Source: Enoplolaimus lenunculus
Taxonomy: Eukaryota > Nematoda > Enoplea > Enoplida > Thoracostomopsidae
Assembly (NCBI GenBank): GCA_030248215.1
Contig: JASANG010000304.1
Coordinates: 52,604 to 116,603, forward strand
Direction: 5' to 3'
DNA length: 64,000 nucleotides
The translations under genes were made by a program, and so were the position numbers. Positions 1-12,673 of this stretch are shown here, in pieces. Positions within the stretch are counted from its first letter, which is position 1; the number at the start of each line of letters is the position of its first letter. The notes beneath the pieces are model-generated. The model was not told the origin of the DNA and searched no databases. It saw only the letters and a list, made by a program, of their open reading frames with translations.

Positions 1-785
1 AGCACTGGTTAAGATGCTCTGTTGTTCGTTTAACCAAAAGCCCCACGTGAGCATTGGTAAAAACGTAAAAAAAACACAATGCGACATTGACTAGTCACAC
101 GGTCTTGTGGCTTTAGTTTATAGGGAAACGACAATAAAATTATTTAATTTTTAAAATAAGCAAAAAGCTTTCACTCGAATATAGAACAGTACTCGAAAAA
201 AACCGCGCGATTATTACCCGTACGAGCAATCCAAGCATATTTAGGCTAAGGATTTATACCAAACGCCCGAGACCAGCCGTCACCTCCGGTAGAATGTTAG
301 TTGGAGGTTCCGGCAATGTGCAAGTGCGGCGTTCGAACTTATATAGACTTGTCGGCACGTTGTGTGCTAGGAATTAGGAAATCCTATTACCAGCAGACTG
401 TACTGCGGTGACACCGTCTCAATGCCACGTTGCACAAGTTTAGTCTGACCGCAAGTATTTATTAAAATATTTTAAATTTTGTTTGAATAATTCCAAGCCT
501 CAGCCAATAACAATTATCAGAATAATTTATTTAGCATTTCATTTGGTTAGGTTACAAATCGTTACCAAAGCAACTATGTGCAACCGCAACATTCTACCAC
601 TCACCTTTAATGCTTGATCTTTATACAATCAACAAACCAAATCCACTGTTTCAGCAAAAAGTTCTCCGCATAAGCATCGATTTAGGCAACTATGAGCAAG
701 TTGTGACTACCACTCATAGCACTCAATATCACAGTAAATGCATATATACAGAATTCATTATAAACCGTGCATAACTTCCACCATT
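1..785. other. No gene seen
   Basis: AT-rich DNA with no protein similarity I can recognise on either strand. Not assigned to any repeat seen elsewhere in the window. Confidence 0.5.
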
Positions 786-1054
786 TAACCCCTTGTCACA
801 TTGAGTTGCCTATAGGCAACTCAGCGCAGTGTATATACGGTAAATAATATATATCGCACCGTGTTTAACAATTGCAACACGTATACATAGTACTAAATCA
901 CCACAAGACGTGAGAGCCCCCTCGGGCTTGAGCGTCAAGTTCCTATAGCTGAGTGGTGATGGTATACGCCTCCCACTCCAGTCACTGGAGTTCGAATCCT
1001 AGCATAAAAGTAGGCCTCAGGGGAAATAGAAAATATTCATGTGAGAAACGGTTA
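786..1054 (+). mobile_element. piggyBac-like TTAA mini-transposon, copy a
   Basis: Ends read CCCCTTGTCACATTG and ATGTGAGAAACGG inside flanking TTAA on both sides. TTAA target duplication with CCYT...ARGG ends is the piggyBac signature. There is no coding capacity. An internal tRNA-like block sits at 941-1006. Copy b follows after only 27 bases. Confidence 0.7.
941..1006 (+). other. tRNA-like sequence in copy a (A box and B box)
   Basis: TAGCTGAGTGG (946-956) fits the pol III A box and GAGTTCGAATCC (988-999) fits the B box, at tRNA spacing. The acceptor stem is poor, so a functional tRNA is unlikely. It may be a tRNA-derived promoter captured by the transposon. Confidence 0.5.
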
Positions 1055-1081
1055 AGCGAAAAATTTTCAGTTTACTATCTA

Positions 1082-1349
1082 TAACCCCTTCTCACATTGA
1101 GTTGCCTATAGGCAATCCAGCGCAGTGTATATACGGCAATAATGTATATCGCACCGTGTTTAACAATAGCAACACGTATACATAGTACTAAATCACCACA
1201 AGACGTGAGAGCCCCCTCGGACTCGAGCGTCAAGCTCCTATAGCTGAGTGGCGATGGTATACGCCTCCCACTCCAATCACTGGAGTTCGAATCCTAGCAT
1301 AAAAGTAGGCCTCAGGGAAAATAGAAAATATTCATGTGAGAAATGGTTA
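1082..1349 (+). mobile_element. piggyBac-like TTAA mini-transposon, copy b
   Basis: Same family and orientation as copy a, about 90% alike by eye. Ends are CCCCTTCTCACATTG and ATGTGAGAAATGG. The right flank is TTAA and the left flank is ATAA, one base off. The tRNA-like block has its A box at 1241-1251 and B box at 1283-1293. Confidence 0.65.
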
Positions 1350-1620
1350 AAGTCTAAAACAGCCTTCACTTGCCTCATATCCATCCACAATCTACGGTTT
1401 GGTTAACTTTTATAATGCATAGACCGTCATCCTAGCTCATGTTAGCACCGACCCATGTTACTTTTACGGCCATTCCAATTTCTCGTAAGACAGCAAATGA
1501 GTAGGCTTCATTTTAAACCACATTTTTTGCTTACTTATTCTTGCACGTTTTTAAGCTTTTAGCCTTTTGGCTTAGGATTACGCTTTACGTAAAGTTACGG
1601 CCTTAAAAGTAACATTAGCC

Positions 1621-4600
1621 TTAGCACCCAACATTTTTTGTCACATCGAAACTATGCAACCGGTTCATAATTGCCGCTGTAGCTGAATTTCGCACATTGG
1701 TAGTACCTCCTTCACTACAATTCCGGTTATGTCCCTTGTTCTGAACCGTTGTTACAGAGGCTGCTTTTCCCAAACCAGACGGCATACGCTTCAAATAATC
1801 GTTTCTTGTTTGAGTTGCGGCCGCATCCAAAAACCGACAAATATGCGTAACAATTTCTTCACCGGTACTCCTATCCGAAACATCGAACAAGTGTGACCGC
1901 CACCCCCCAGGGTAATTATTACTACGGTTAATCACAGTTGGAGTTTTTGAGTTATTTCCAGTTCCGGGCGAAACAGATCCGGTCCCGGGCACAAAACCAG
2001 GATTTTTCGGTTTTCGATGAATCAAGCGGAATGATGCAGTATTTGAATTTGGTGACCGACCTACAAAATACTAATAAAATAATACATTCGTCTAACTACA
2101 TAATCTTAGCTAGTATTATTCACAAATGACTACGGTATCTATCACCACTTAGCGTAACAGTTTCACACGAACGATCGACGCCATCTTGCACAGAAACTTT
2201 GGCAATTTCTGTTTTATTTCTATCACGAAAACTTATCAAACATTCTATATAATAGTATCTTGAACTGAAAACACATTCTTTAAGCTGGATAAGGGTATTG
2301 CTAAAGTTGCCGAACGGCAGTGGATGGCACCGCGTGCCATGTGAAAAATATATTTTCACACCACACGAGTGCATCTCTTTTATTCAACCTTAATTCCAAA
2401 CTGCCTAAAAATAGCCGTCACTTACCTTTAAACGAAAATGGTTCACTAAGCTCTGCGCCACCGATGCACTCAATCGAATATACCAAAGCTCCGTGACCTG
2501 TCAAAAATGGCTTTTGAATTCCATTCAACAAACGATCTGTTGTTGACTGCTTCCTTGCCCGAAACGGAATGATTTCAATACGATCTGAGCAAATCACTAC
2601 AAATACCACAACGGCGAACATCGTAATTTGGGCACTGTTTCAGCTAGTTTTCACATTCAGATCACATTATATACAACCAGTATGCAACAGTAGTGTCTAA
2701 AAATCAAGCTCCTAGTTCTACAAATATTTGACCCAATTCTACTAGTGTATACCACTAAAGGTTAAACGCCCGCCATACGTTATTTGAACAACGTTCCAGC
2801 TGTTATCTGCTGACTTTGATACTAAACAAGAAAAACAGTTTCAAAATAAGTACGTACAAATAACCTAGGCGGCCACGGCTACCGGCCTTTTAATTACTTC
2901 CAGACTGAGTACCCCTCAAGTTAATTTATCCATCCATCCCAATCGCATTCAGCTAAATTACAAACCTAAATGAACATCAGTATTTGGAAATAATTTCCCA
3001 TGCGACATCGAAACAGCATAAAAATGACACGACGGCTGTAGAAGCAGTGGTGAATGAATTTCATCCGACAGCGCAGTATGTTGCGTATTCAGCAATATGG
3101 TGCTATCATCGTGACTAGGACTATAACTATGACCACCAAGCCGAGGGGATCGGCCAAAAAATCCACCGGTTCTGCTCGCTTTTGATATTGTTGAGATTTT
3201 GGGGCTCAGGGCGCTTGCTGGGCTGCGCTGTTGTTGAGTAGAACCCGACGTAGCGCTGCTAACACTTGTACATTTCCCATATTCTTCGCCGTCTAATGCA
3301 TCAGGCATTCGGCAACGAGAGGCTGTAACAAAACATATAATACTAAGTGGTCAAACAAGACATAGGTAGAATATTGTGAAGGAAATAGCGCGAACGAAAA
3401 ATCGATTGTAATTTACGCATTCAAAAATTCAGTATACAAATTTAATCCAGTGAGGATCTGGTCAGTTTCGAAATTTTCTTGACCTGCATACAAGACAGGC
3501 ATTCCAATATTATTCCGACGTCATGATGTATACAATCTGACATGCGGCATGTGAATATTGTATTTTGACATCATGATGTACTCTATCTGTTACGTGGCAT
3601 CAGAATATTTATTGTGACGTCATGGCGTACACTATCTGTTATTAAAGATACCTAATATTACATGAAATCTGTTAAACATATTGTGCAACTATGTATTTGA
3701 AGGTTTCTTTGAAAAGAACGGAAGAACCAAAATAAACCAAATTCCGTCATTTTCTTTATAGGTGGAGACACGAATAACTTGCTACAAAGCAGAAGCCGCT
3801 AATACTTTGAACTAAAAAACAGAATAATATAGGGTCGCAAATTATATTCATGTCTAATTTGAAAACAAAAAGACCAAACATAACTTACCACTAGCACGAA
3901 CAACATAGAATCGATTCGTTTTCGCTGAGCTGACAATTGCATCTAATGGCAAAGCTTTCCCGGGTTCAGAATAAGCTTCAATGTTGTATTCGTATACTGT
4001 ATAATATATAAAGCGTGTGTAATAACAGTGTCAGATTTTATATTAACAATTAGGGCCCATGTTAACTAGGCCTGCCTACTAAACCTAATATAAACAATTT
4101 AAGTCTGCAACTTTAAGCTGTAATAATATGCCTACGCAAGAACATAAGCCTAAAATCCTAATGCGATTATAATTAGCATGTACCACAATTAGAGAGGTGC
4201 CATCCAAACCAGAAAAACGATATTATCGTACATGGCGTTTATATGTACATTCTTTAGACTGACTGATGGGTAAATAAAAAACTAAATGCAAAAGAACTAA
4301 TTACATTTCATAAAAGAAAACATAGCTAAAAATGAAATTTCAAGTTGCAAAGCTTACCGACTCTTGAAGGCGAACGTTGAGAGCTTGATTGAATATTCAT
4401 GCTTTGCATGCGGTCAAGCGTTATATCTCGAACTTTTCGAAGCGTAGTTTTTCGCGGATCATCGATTGTAATTTCTGTTTCGCCACGATCAAAACACCTT
4501 AAACAACTACAAAAATACTAAGATCTATGGTTGCGCTGATTGTCGAAAAGTATCGGAATCGAAACTGCAAATAATTCCCGATTTTCTACAGATACTTTTT

Positions 4601-7600
4601 ACTCTTTAATCTGTGCGTTCAATCAGAAAACTCTGGTGTCGCTAGTCTTTGTGTCTAAAAATTGATTGCAATGAGTCGTTCTCATAAAATTATAACCGTT
4701 TGTGATGGGATAGGCATCTGCAAAATTTTAAAATATAACAGATCGGCATCGGCAAAAACTTTGGTATCGGCACATCACTACAAAGGTCAATGTTAATTTA
4801 ATGCCGTACCGGTAGATTAAGCCATTCCTAAGCCTAAGCCTAAGCGTTGCAAAAGCGTATTCCTAAGATTAAGCTTAAGCCTAAGCCTAAAGTCTAAGCA
4901 ATAAATGTAGTCTAGAATATAATCCTACTTTTTTACAGACCAGCAGAAGCCGGGGCGGCCCTAAAAGTAATATGGGCCACTACTGTTCACAAAAATATAT
5001 TAGTTAATTTCACAGAAACTGCAACAAAAGCACTAATACTGGAGATTGTGTATTACTTTAAACCACAATCACTAGTTTTAACACACTGTTCATCCCAGAT
5101 CCGCAAGTACTGCACTTCGTTTGCTCGAAAACCTATTACAAACTGGCGATAGGCGCTACACATATTTCAGAATACAGACGCAGATATCACAATTTCACCC
5201 TTTAAATTAATTCTACGATTATAATCTTACATAACTAGCTTTATGGTGTTTCGTAAATCTTACACTTGAAACACATTTTTCGAGCTGTCGAGTATTTCAG
5301 CCATCGCAGACTCAATTGATCGCTGTTGTGCATCGCTGTCTGATTCTTTGAACGGCAACAACGCCAGATACGGGAATCCAAATTTACCAATCCGCTCGTT
5401 GGAGTCTAACGGGGGCAGGTCATCATCAATTTCACCGGTTTCGTCCGCCATATACAACGCGTATGCTTTAACGTTTGGTCTACAAAAGTGCAAAGATTTG
5501 ACATTAAAAATAATTGTACACAGACCTGTTGTCAGAGTGGCTAAGATAAACTTGTGTTAAAGCCACGTGACAAAATTTTGACCACCTGGAAAAGATTTTA
5601 GCTTCAGTATTGGAAGTCCTGCAAAATCAATGCATTCCCATCATACACTTAATACCCTCTCTTGTCTTCCGGACAGTCGCACTAGGTAGTGACGGACTAA
5701 ATTACACAACATTCGAAGTTAAAACAAAATAGCAGAGTGCACGCATTTGATCATTTTCCGACCACAGTAGTAACAATATATTGAATTACACCGGCCCATT
5801 TTGTCTAGTGCTTAAGGTCAGTTCTAATCACACGTTTTCTGTAATCTTTTGGACGCTGGAGCAAACTCTTTATAGTCATATTATTTTATTGGTGACAGAA
5901 ACAAAAGAGCAAAGGTAGCATTAACCACGATTACCGTTAGAAAGCAGTCTACCAAAGTTTTAAGCCGTGGTCGCATGAACGAAAGATTTGTGCTTCAAAC
6001 CCGAGTTTCTGTATAACATTTTTCAAACAACATTAAACTTTTTGAATTTTACAACATAATCGCCTGTAACAACAGGTATGCATAGCTTCAAGCTGTACCT
6101 CTACTGCTTTCTATATGATTCCGCACCTGGACCCAAAGTTGTCTTCAAAGAACAGTGGATGTCAACTTCAAAAGTTTCCTAAAATACTTGAAACACGGCC
6201 TATACGCCATGCTACAAAGCCGTGCAGAACTGAACTGAGTTGCACTTACTCTAATGCGACTGCACGATAGTCCTCCGTACACAAATATGCGACTAAGCCT
6301 ACAGCATCAGATACAAACGCAGTTGCATCGATATGAATTGAAATTGGAAAATATCGACCAGAAAAACTATCTTGGTTGCTGTCTGAATTCTGTACCCAAA
6401 CATTAATTTTCTTCGATAACGCGCAATAATTGATCTGAAACTCAATATTAGTAAATAACCATTCCAAAAAGGTTACAATATTTGCGCTAGCAAAAATACC
6501 ATTTTTTGAAATTGCATAACTGCTCCGTTTTCGTTTCCACTGATTTGAGTTATGACCACTATCCGCTTCCAGAATTTTTGCTATTCGTTAATTGACTCCG
6601 CGGAAATCAGCAACATACATACTTTCCAACGATGCAAATTTTGTCAAAAGAGGAACATGAATAACAATTAACATTTTGCAAGGAATTCCAGTCGAACCAA
6701 CAATTCAAGGGTAACCACTGGTTGTATTATGCCGATCAGACCAAATGTATCACAAACTTCTCAAAAATTCCACATCAGAATGCACCCAAAGACCATCTCT
6801 GACTTACAGACGCATCATATCTTGCGTATTCGGTAAATGGATTCTTAGGCATAACCGGATGTTGTAGGCCTTGTTCGATCAGTAGCGCAATAGCACTTTT
6901 CTTTTCACTGCCACTGCTGTCAGCTGTTGAGCGCCTGGTACAAACAGGCCTTAGCCGAAATGCGTCGCTGTCTGTAACTACAAAACGCCCTCCTTGCCAC
7001 TCATAACACATCAGCTGATCTGCTCGAATGTTTTAAAATAATTAACCAATTTGCTTCCTGTTAATAAAAGAGTATTAAGGTAAATAACAAGAGTAAGTTG
7101 ACTTATTTCTGGACATTTTATATTAACCACTGAAAGCGTACGCGAGGCGTTTTAAGGTCAAACCAACTTTGTGATTTTTATCCAGGTTTTAATATAGCAA
7201 AGAGGCAAACTTGTGTCTAAATCTGCAGCTGTCAAAACTGTACTCTTTATTACAGTAGACGTGCTAAAGAAAATTCAATACGGCGGCAACACAGATCATA
7301 TCAAATTGTTATCAGGTAATAAAATTTTGGTATCTCTCAAAACAGTGTCTTTTCCAAAACCCTACCTACACCGAAAGGGGTTATATTTTGCAAAACGTGA
7401 CAAGGGAAAGTTGCCTGTGTTGCCAACAGAAAAGTTCCTAGAAATAGAACCGACTAGAGAATCACTAAGAGAGGTTGACTCTCAAACTACTGGCTACGTT
7501 CTTACCTATACCAGCATCATTCTCATTTAAACAACATAACTCCAGTCCTACTTGAATCGTCGCTTCTACAATCACTAAGAGAGGTTGACTTTCCAATTAC

Positions 7601-8899
7601 AAGCTACAGTCTTACCTATACCAACATCATTCACAGCGAAACAACTACCTTCAGTCCTACTTGGATCGTCGCTTCTGGAATCAGGGGCAATTGAACGCCA
7701 GTGGATTTGCTTGACCCGTTTGCTGTTTGCAGCTGCTGCCGGGCCTGCATTTCCCAGTTTTTGAACGCCGTCTTGCGATTTTACATCATTATTGATACGA
7801 TGCAAAAAGTTGCGTTTTCGCCTGCGAAAACCGCGACAATCTGCAAATTACTGAAGTTACATACTAGCCCAAACTTATAATGTTTTTTTATTAAATTTAA
7901 AAAAGGTACGGCCCCTCTCCTTATGAAAAAGTGTTAAGTAAAAACTTGCTTCAAAGCAAGTCACACTCCACCGCAAAATGTTGTCTAGCTACGCCAGCGA
8001 AGGAACAACAGAAAAAGATTTGTTAAAGCCAATTCAAACATACTCGATTTGCGGTCTGAAACTGATTCTTGATCTGACAGTGCCCAATACTCGTCGTCGT
8101 CATCGCTATTATTGCTATTACTTTTTGTTCTTTGTTTGCTAGTCCCCGGGCAACCGTCGTCAACATCATTCGGTTGTTGTTCGTGTTGTTCTGAATCGTT
8201 TTGCGACATGGCGTTCATACAGCATGCGAAATGATGCTATAAAAACAAAATAAAATGTACAATCGCGTTGTGCATGAGCCGAATATATAATATGTGATGA
8301 ATGTATGCTTTGATCAGAGACGCAATTAGGAATTTCTAAATGGGTAACTTGTAAACAGCATGCAGGCGAAATTCTGCAGGTCTATGTATCAACGCCAGAC
8401 ACTACGTATACTGTAGCAAATGTTCAAAACCTTTTGAATATTAGCCGTAAAAGAGGCGCGGTCGCCACTTCACCCCCCCCCCCCTGGTAGCACCGGAGGG
8501 TTTGCAACAACTATGTGACCTAAACGACTTAGAATACCACAGGCAGTCAGAAAAACGATCGTAAAGTTAATCGAAGCTGACTGCAGCACGTACAACAATA
8601 AACAGCGCTTAGTTGCATTGCTTAACTAGTTGATAGTCTAATTTTAATTCCATCATATAACGATTACGCTATTTGCTTCCACTGGTCATTACAGACTCTA
8701 AGAATATTGTAGAAATTTTTAAAAACAAATTTTATTACGAAACACAAATCCAATTTTTTAACCTCACGACAGTTGCGCATGCCGTTATACCTACCTCTGG
8801 AGGCGCTTTTACCATTTCGTTAAACTTTGATTCATCAAACGACGCAAACGCTCGTCGAATTAAATCGACCAACGGATCTTCGGTATCTTGAACGGCCAT
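1621..8899 (-). CDS. MAPKAP1: SIN1 / MAPKAP1, mTORC2 subunit (12 exons)
   Basis: Stress-activated MAP kinase interacting protein 1, the mTORC2 subunit that recruits AGC-kinase substrates such as AKT. Exons, 5' to 3' on the minus strand: 8899-8795, 8236-8044, 7840-7616, 7019-6808, 6434-6250, 5479-5264, 4506-4358, 3996-3889, 3322-2966, 2596-2426, 2208-2146, 2060-1621. They sum to 2424 nt (807 aa plus TAA) with every phase matching. Seen: the N-terminal segment MAVQDTEDPLVDLIRRAF; NPFTEYARYD before the CRIM domain (about aa 225-360), which contains PPLDSNERIGKFGF; a Ras-binding-like segment (about 375-464); and a PH domain starting near DVHLVICSDRIEI and closing with WRSHLFDVSD. The exon of 357 nt adds a Ser/Gln-rich linker, and a 40-50 residue Gly/Ser/Asn-rich stretch interrupts the PH domain, so the protein is longer than the 522-aa human one. 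The 63-nt exon is the least certain: its donor may be at 2134 instead of 2146. Confidence 0.93.
4827..4905 (+). repeat. Degenerate (AAGCCT)n tract in a SIN1 intron
   Basis: CCTAAGCCTAAGCCTAAGC and variants. The unit equals TTAGGC on the other strand. See 32513-32736 for the mobile context. Confidence 0.7.
7459..7680. repeat. Tandem duplication of a SIN1 exon 3'end and splice donor
   Basis: Two units of about 110 bp (7459-7568, 7569-7680). Each contains the minus-strand donor sequence GGTATAGGTAAGA, so the intron carries a decoy copy of the exon end. Confidence 0.75.
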
Positions 8900-9076
8900 T
8901 TTATCCGCGCATTACAGTGTATTTGCACATAATGCGCAAATTTTCTATATGTAATAATTCAGAATTTACTTCAATCTACCGTATGTTAAATTATGCAACA
9001 TATTGAAAAATATATGTTCTTAATAAATTTTGCATCTGAAATAGTAAAGATAAGACTCCATAGTGCAACACTACTA

Positions 9077-9745
9077 CTAGTCGCAGTGGGACTACATTTA
9101 TTGAGCGAAGCTCGAACACACGTAAGTAGTTAAGGTAATATGCAAATTAGCTATTAGCTAACTGCTCAATTATAGGTTTTGGAAGTTTGTAAACAATTTA
9201 TTCCGATTCCTCGCACCCAAAAACATTCAGTAAACCCTAATAAATATTGAAATAATTTAAAAAGTCATAGTTTTGTCTTGTCAATTAAGCTAATATGCAA
9301 ATTTGTATTAGCTAACTACTCAATTATCGGTTTTAGAGGTTTGTAAACAATTCAATCAAATTCTTTGCTCCTAAAAACTCTTCAGTACTGAAATTAGATT
9401 GGTTTTAACTTTAAATTAGTGAAATGTTGTAAAAACTCCTAATTTACGCTTAAAATCTATGTTAATATGCAAATTAGCTATTAGCTAACTGCTCAATTAT
9501 CTGTTTTGGATGTTTGTAAACAGTATGCAGATTCCGCGCTTTACAACCCCAATGCGAGGTTAACACCCCAGGATAATTGGCTTTGAAACAAAAAAAGTTT
9601 ATCAAAATCGGTTCTGCCGTTCCTGAGATTTTTTGTGGACGGACGGACGGACATTCACCTTTCGACCCCCAAGTACAAAATATAAAACGCTTCGCGAAAC
9701 TCCGAGCTTCGCTCGGAGTTTCGCTTCGCTTAAAAAGGTAAATTA
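9077..9745 (+). repeat. Long repeat with internal ~170-bp tandem units, copy 1
   Basis: It opens with AGTGGGACTACATTTATTG and GAGCGAAGCTCG. It then has about three units containing TATGCAAATTAGCTATTAGC and GGTTTGTAAACA, and closes with GGACATTCACCTTTCGACC and GAGCTTCGCTCGG. Between SIN1 and TMEM104. No coding frame supported. Confidence 0.7.
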
Positions 9746-10187
9746 ATTGCAATAATCGAAAACCACCCATGTTTGTGGTAAGCCAGGAGCAAAGTAAAAT
9801 TTTACTCTGGACGTTATAGGCAGTGGCAGATCCTGGATATCAAAATGGGGGGGGGGCAAAATTTTACATATAAACTTACTTTTGACCCACACACAAACAA
9901 CGAACTATTGCCCTAAAATCGACTTCTTTACGTTCGTTCAATTGAGATGAATCGCAAATAAAACTAACGCATCAACGCAATTTAGATGGAAACAATAGGA
10001 TTGCAACATAAGTTCAGATTTGGTTTCAAACAGGCACAAATTTAAAGGCTCGAATTCGGAGGCCAATTCAGTTTTGAAAAAGCAAAATCCAGTCAGCTTT
10101 AGCAACATCTGCTTCTGTTTTCGAATGAGTTAGAACTGCCTGACTCTATATATTTTTTGTTGTGATGCTGTTGGGTGGGGCACGGCC

Positions 10188-11348
10188 TGTAGGTGGCTGT
10201 GCTACTCCCAAATATATTTCAATCTAAAAACTAAAACAAAACTAAAACCAAATCATAATCCACACCTTAAGGGAGTCCCCGGCTCCGCCTAGTCTCTCTT
10301 AGAACTTAAGTTAGGCTCAGGCGTTGCTAAACGGCGTAAAATTTATAAAATCTATGCATGGCGGCTGCGTCTGCAAGGTATTAGTATCAGGGGCCCTGCG
10401 TGGCCATTAAATATATATTTTTGCTGGCCTGGTGCGCCAAAGCACTTAGCTAGGGGGTTTGGGGGGTTTATGTTGTTGTTATTGTTATTGTTGTTGTTGT
10501 TGTTGTTAGGTTATTGTAATGATGAATTAAAGTGTTCCTAAGGTGCCCGAGACACCCGGTCACACAATTTATGCAAATCAGCTCAACACGGGGGCTGGGG
10601 TAGCCAGCCCCCAAAATCATTATTGCATTTTTCGGCCTAGAATGCGGTGCACTTTTTCTGACTGTTTGAGCTAACAATTGTAGTGTAGTTTATTCGTGTT
10701 TATTGAGTTGATCTGCATAGGTGAAAGGGGTGACTTAGGCAAAACAGGCGTTTAATTGCAATTAGAGCCACGGTAGCTCAATGTGAGCACGGTGAACCGG
10801 TATTAGGAATTCAGCAACGGAAGCGCAAAGCGGGGAGCCTACGGGCGGTACCAGGGGAAAACCGGGGATACTGGGGAATGTGTTAACGGGGTTCTTGGGA
10901 TTATATTCGGAGTGTTCTGGGGGATTGTCGATTCTAGCGGGGCTAGTTTCGGCGGTTTTTCTGGGGATTTCTGGGGATATCTTTGGATTTTGTACGGTTA
11001 CCTGGGGATTGTACGGAGATTCTGGGGGATCGTCACGTTAAGTTTGCATTCGGGTCTTGTACGATGTGAGCTTGTGACTTAGTTGAACAGGGTTAAGGTA
11101 TCGTAGTAGACGTGCGGAAAGCACCTAAACCAAGGAACTTTCGGCACAATTAGCGTGAATAAGGTCAGTCTAAGCATTGTACTTGTAGTCATATCCGTGC
11201 TTTACCGGTATATAGCTTTAATACGGTGTTGGGGGGAATAAAAGGGGAACCCGACTGCATTATTGAACCAGAGCGAATTAGCGTCATTGGAATACGGACC
11301 TAAGCGAGGAGTTGGTGGTTTCATTAAGCATCCGAAATCACGAACTAT
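10188..11348 (+). repeat. Dispersed 1.1-kb repeat, copy 1
   Basis: It begins TGTAGGTGGCTGTG and ends CGAAATCACGAACTA. It contains a G-rich stretch of repeated GGGGATT words (10850-11040) and a shared CCGGTATATAGCTTTA near 11205. It has no ORF. It pairs with 14753-15855 in direct orientation, but I found no pol-like coding between them, so calling them LTRs is not supported. Confidence 0.75.
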
Positions 11349-12042
11349 AGCCCAAGCGTAAGAATGAGCTTACACCTAAGCCTAAGCAAAAATATATCTA
11401 AAGCTTAAGCTTACTCTAAGGCAGCCCCGCACAAAAACGTTCCGCTCTTGCATCTCCACGTGGGCCATGTCATATAAACTGTCAAAACGAAAGGTATGCC
11501 ACAATAACGGGTATTCAAATTCCTAAGCCAATTCGTTCTACAGTTGTTCTGACGGTTCGAGATCATCACCACAGGATGTGTCCGATCAGATATCCGACTT
11601 TGGGATAAAAATCGGTGTTCGTTTCCACTATCGAAATCCCGTTTTTATGCTTATAGTTGTTCTAAACCAGTTATCAGTACAAGACACAGAGAAAATTTTA
11701 CTGACATAAAAACCTTATTCACCGCTCATATGGAGATTATTCAAAACAAAAACAACAAGTAATCATATGAACACGATAGTGTTCATATATATGGTTCGCG
11801 CTTCTCAAGTGCGTATTTCCAGTTTAGTTTGCATGTTGGTACTCAGGTAACACCAGACCTATTTCGTTTAAATTTTGTACACTGATATCCTGGTCCGTCG
11901 GAAATATCTGTGCCAAAGGATTTGCCAAACGAACGTGGCCTTCAGTACGAAATTTTCCATTTTGGTTCAGCACTTTTTACCCGTTAGCTAAGTAATTTTA
12001 TACGATTATAACTTTATAGGTACACTTTATAGGGCTTTACGG

Positions 12043-12445
12043 TCGGGTTCACCCCAACGGTTGGTTTCACCCCAACGGTTGGTTTCACCCCAACGGTTGG
12101 TTTCACCCCAACGGTTGGTTTCACCCCAACGGTTGGTTTCACCCCAACGGTCGGTTTCACCCCAACGGTTGGTTTCACCCCAACGGTTGGTTTCACCCCA
12201 ACGGTTGGTTTCACCCCAACGGTTGGTTTCACCCTAACGGTTGGTTTCACCCCAACGGTTGGTTTCACCCCAACAAGTGGTTTCACCCCAACGGTTGGTT
12301 TCACCCCAACGGTCGGTTTCACCCCAACGGTTGGTTTCACCCCAACGGTTGGTTTCACCCCAACGGTTGGTTTCACCCCAACGGTTGGTTTCACCCCAAC
12401 AAGTGGTTTCACCCCAACGGTTGGTTTCACCCCAATGCTTGGTTT
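12043..12445 (+). repeat. 18-bp minisatellite, about 22 copies
   Basis: The unit is TTGGTTTCACCCCAACGG, nearly invariant. Two units carry CAAGTGG in place of CGGTTGG. It makes open frames on both strands (repeated VGVKPT on minus) by repetition alone; no gene is called. Confidence 0.95.
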
Positions 12446-12584
12446 TATACAAATACGTTGGTTAGGCGCTTGTTGTCAGGATAAAAGTTTCTGTCATGCA
12501 AACGATTTTTTGAAACTCCGCATTTAGTTTAATCAGTCTTCTCATTTTTCATAGTTCAGATTGATGGATTAATCAGTCCCCAAG

Positions 12585-12673
12585 TAAAACCGTCGAGACT
12601 AGCCGCGCTAGAATCGACAACTCCAAAACAACTCCCAATTATCCCCAAGAATCCCCTTACAACATCCCCAAGT
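12585..12673 (-). repeat. Inverted fragment of the 1.1-kb repeat
   Basis: Reverse complement of 15393-15478 (AGACTAGCCGCGCTAGAATC, CCCCAAGAATCCCC). It is cut off exactly where the inverted-repeat element at 12674 begins. Confidence 0.7.

Noticed and set aside
4827-4905. Interstitial telomere (TTAGGC) as a chromosome-fusion scar
   Set aside because: Similar tracts occur at several places beside the same element ends, and the units are degenerate.
12014-12465. Long frames on both strands with VGVKPT or SPQRLV repeats
   Set aside because: They are produced by an 18-bp repeat with no stop in those frames; there is no flanking coding signal.
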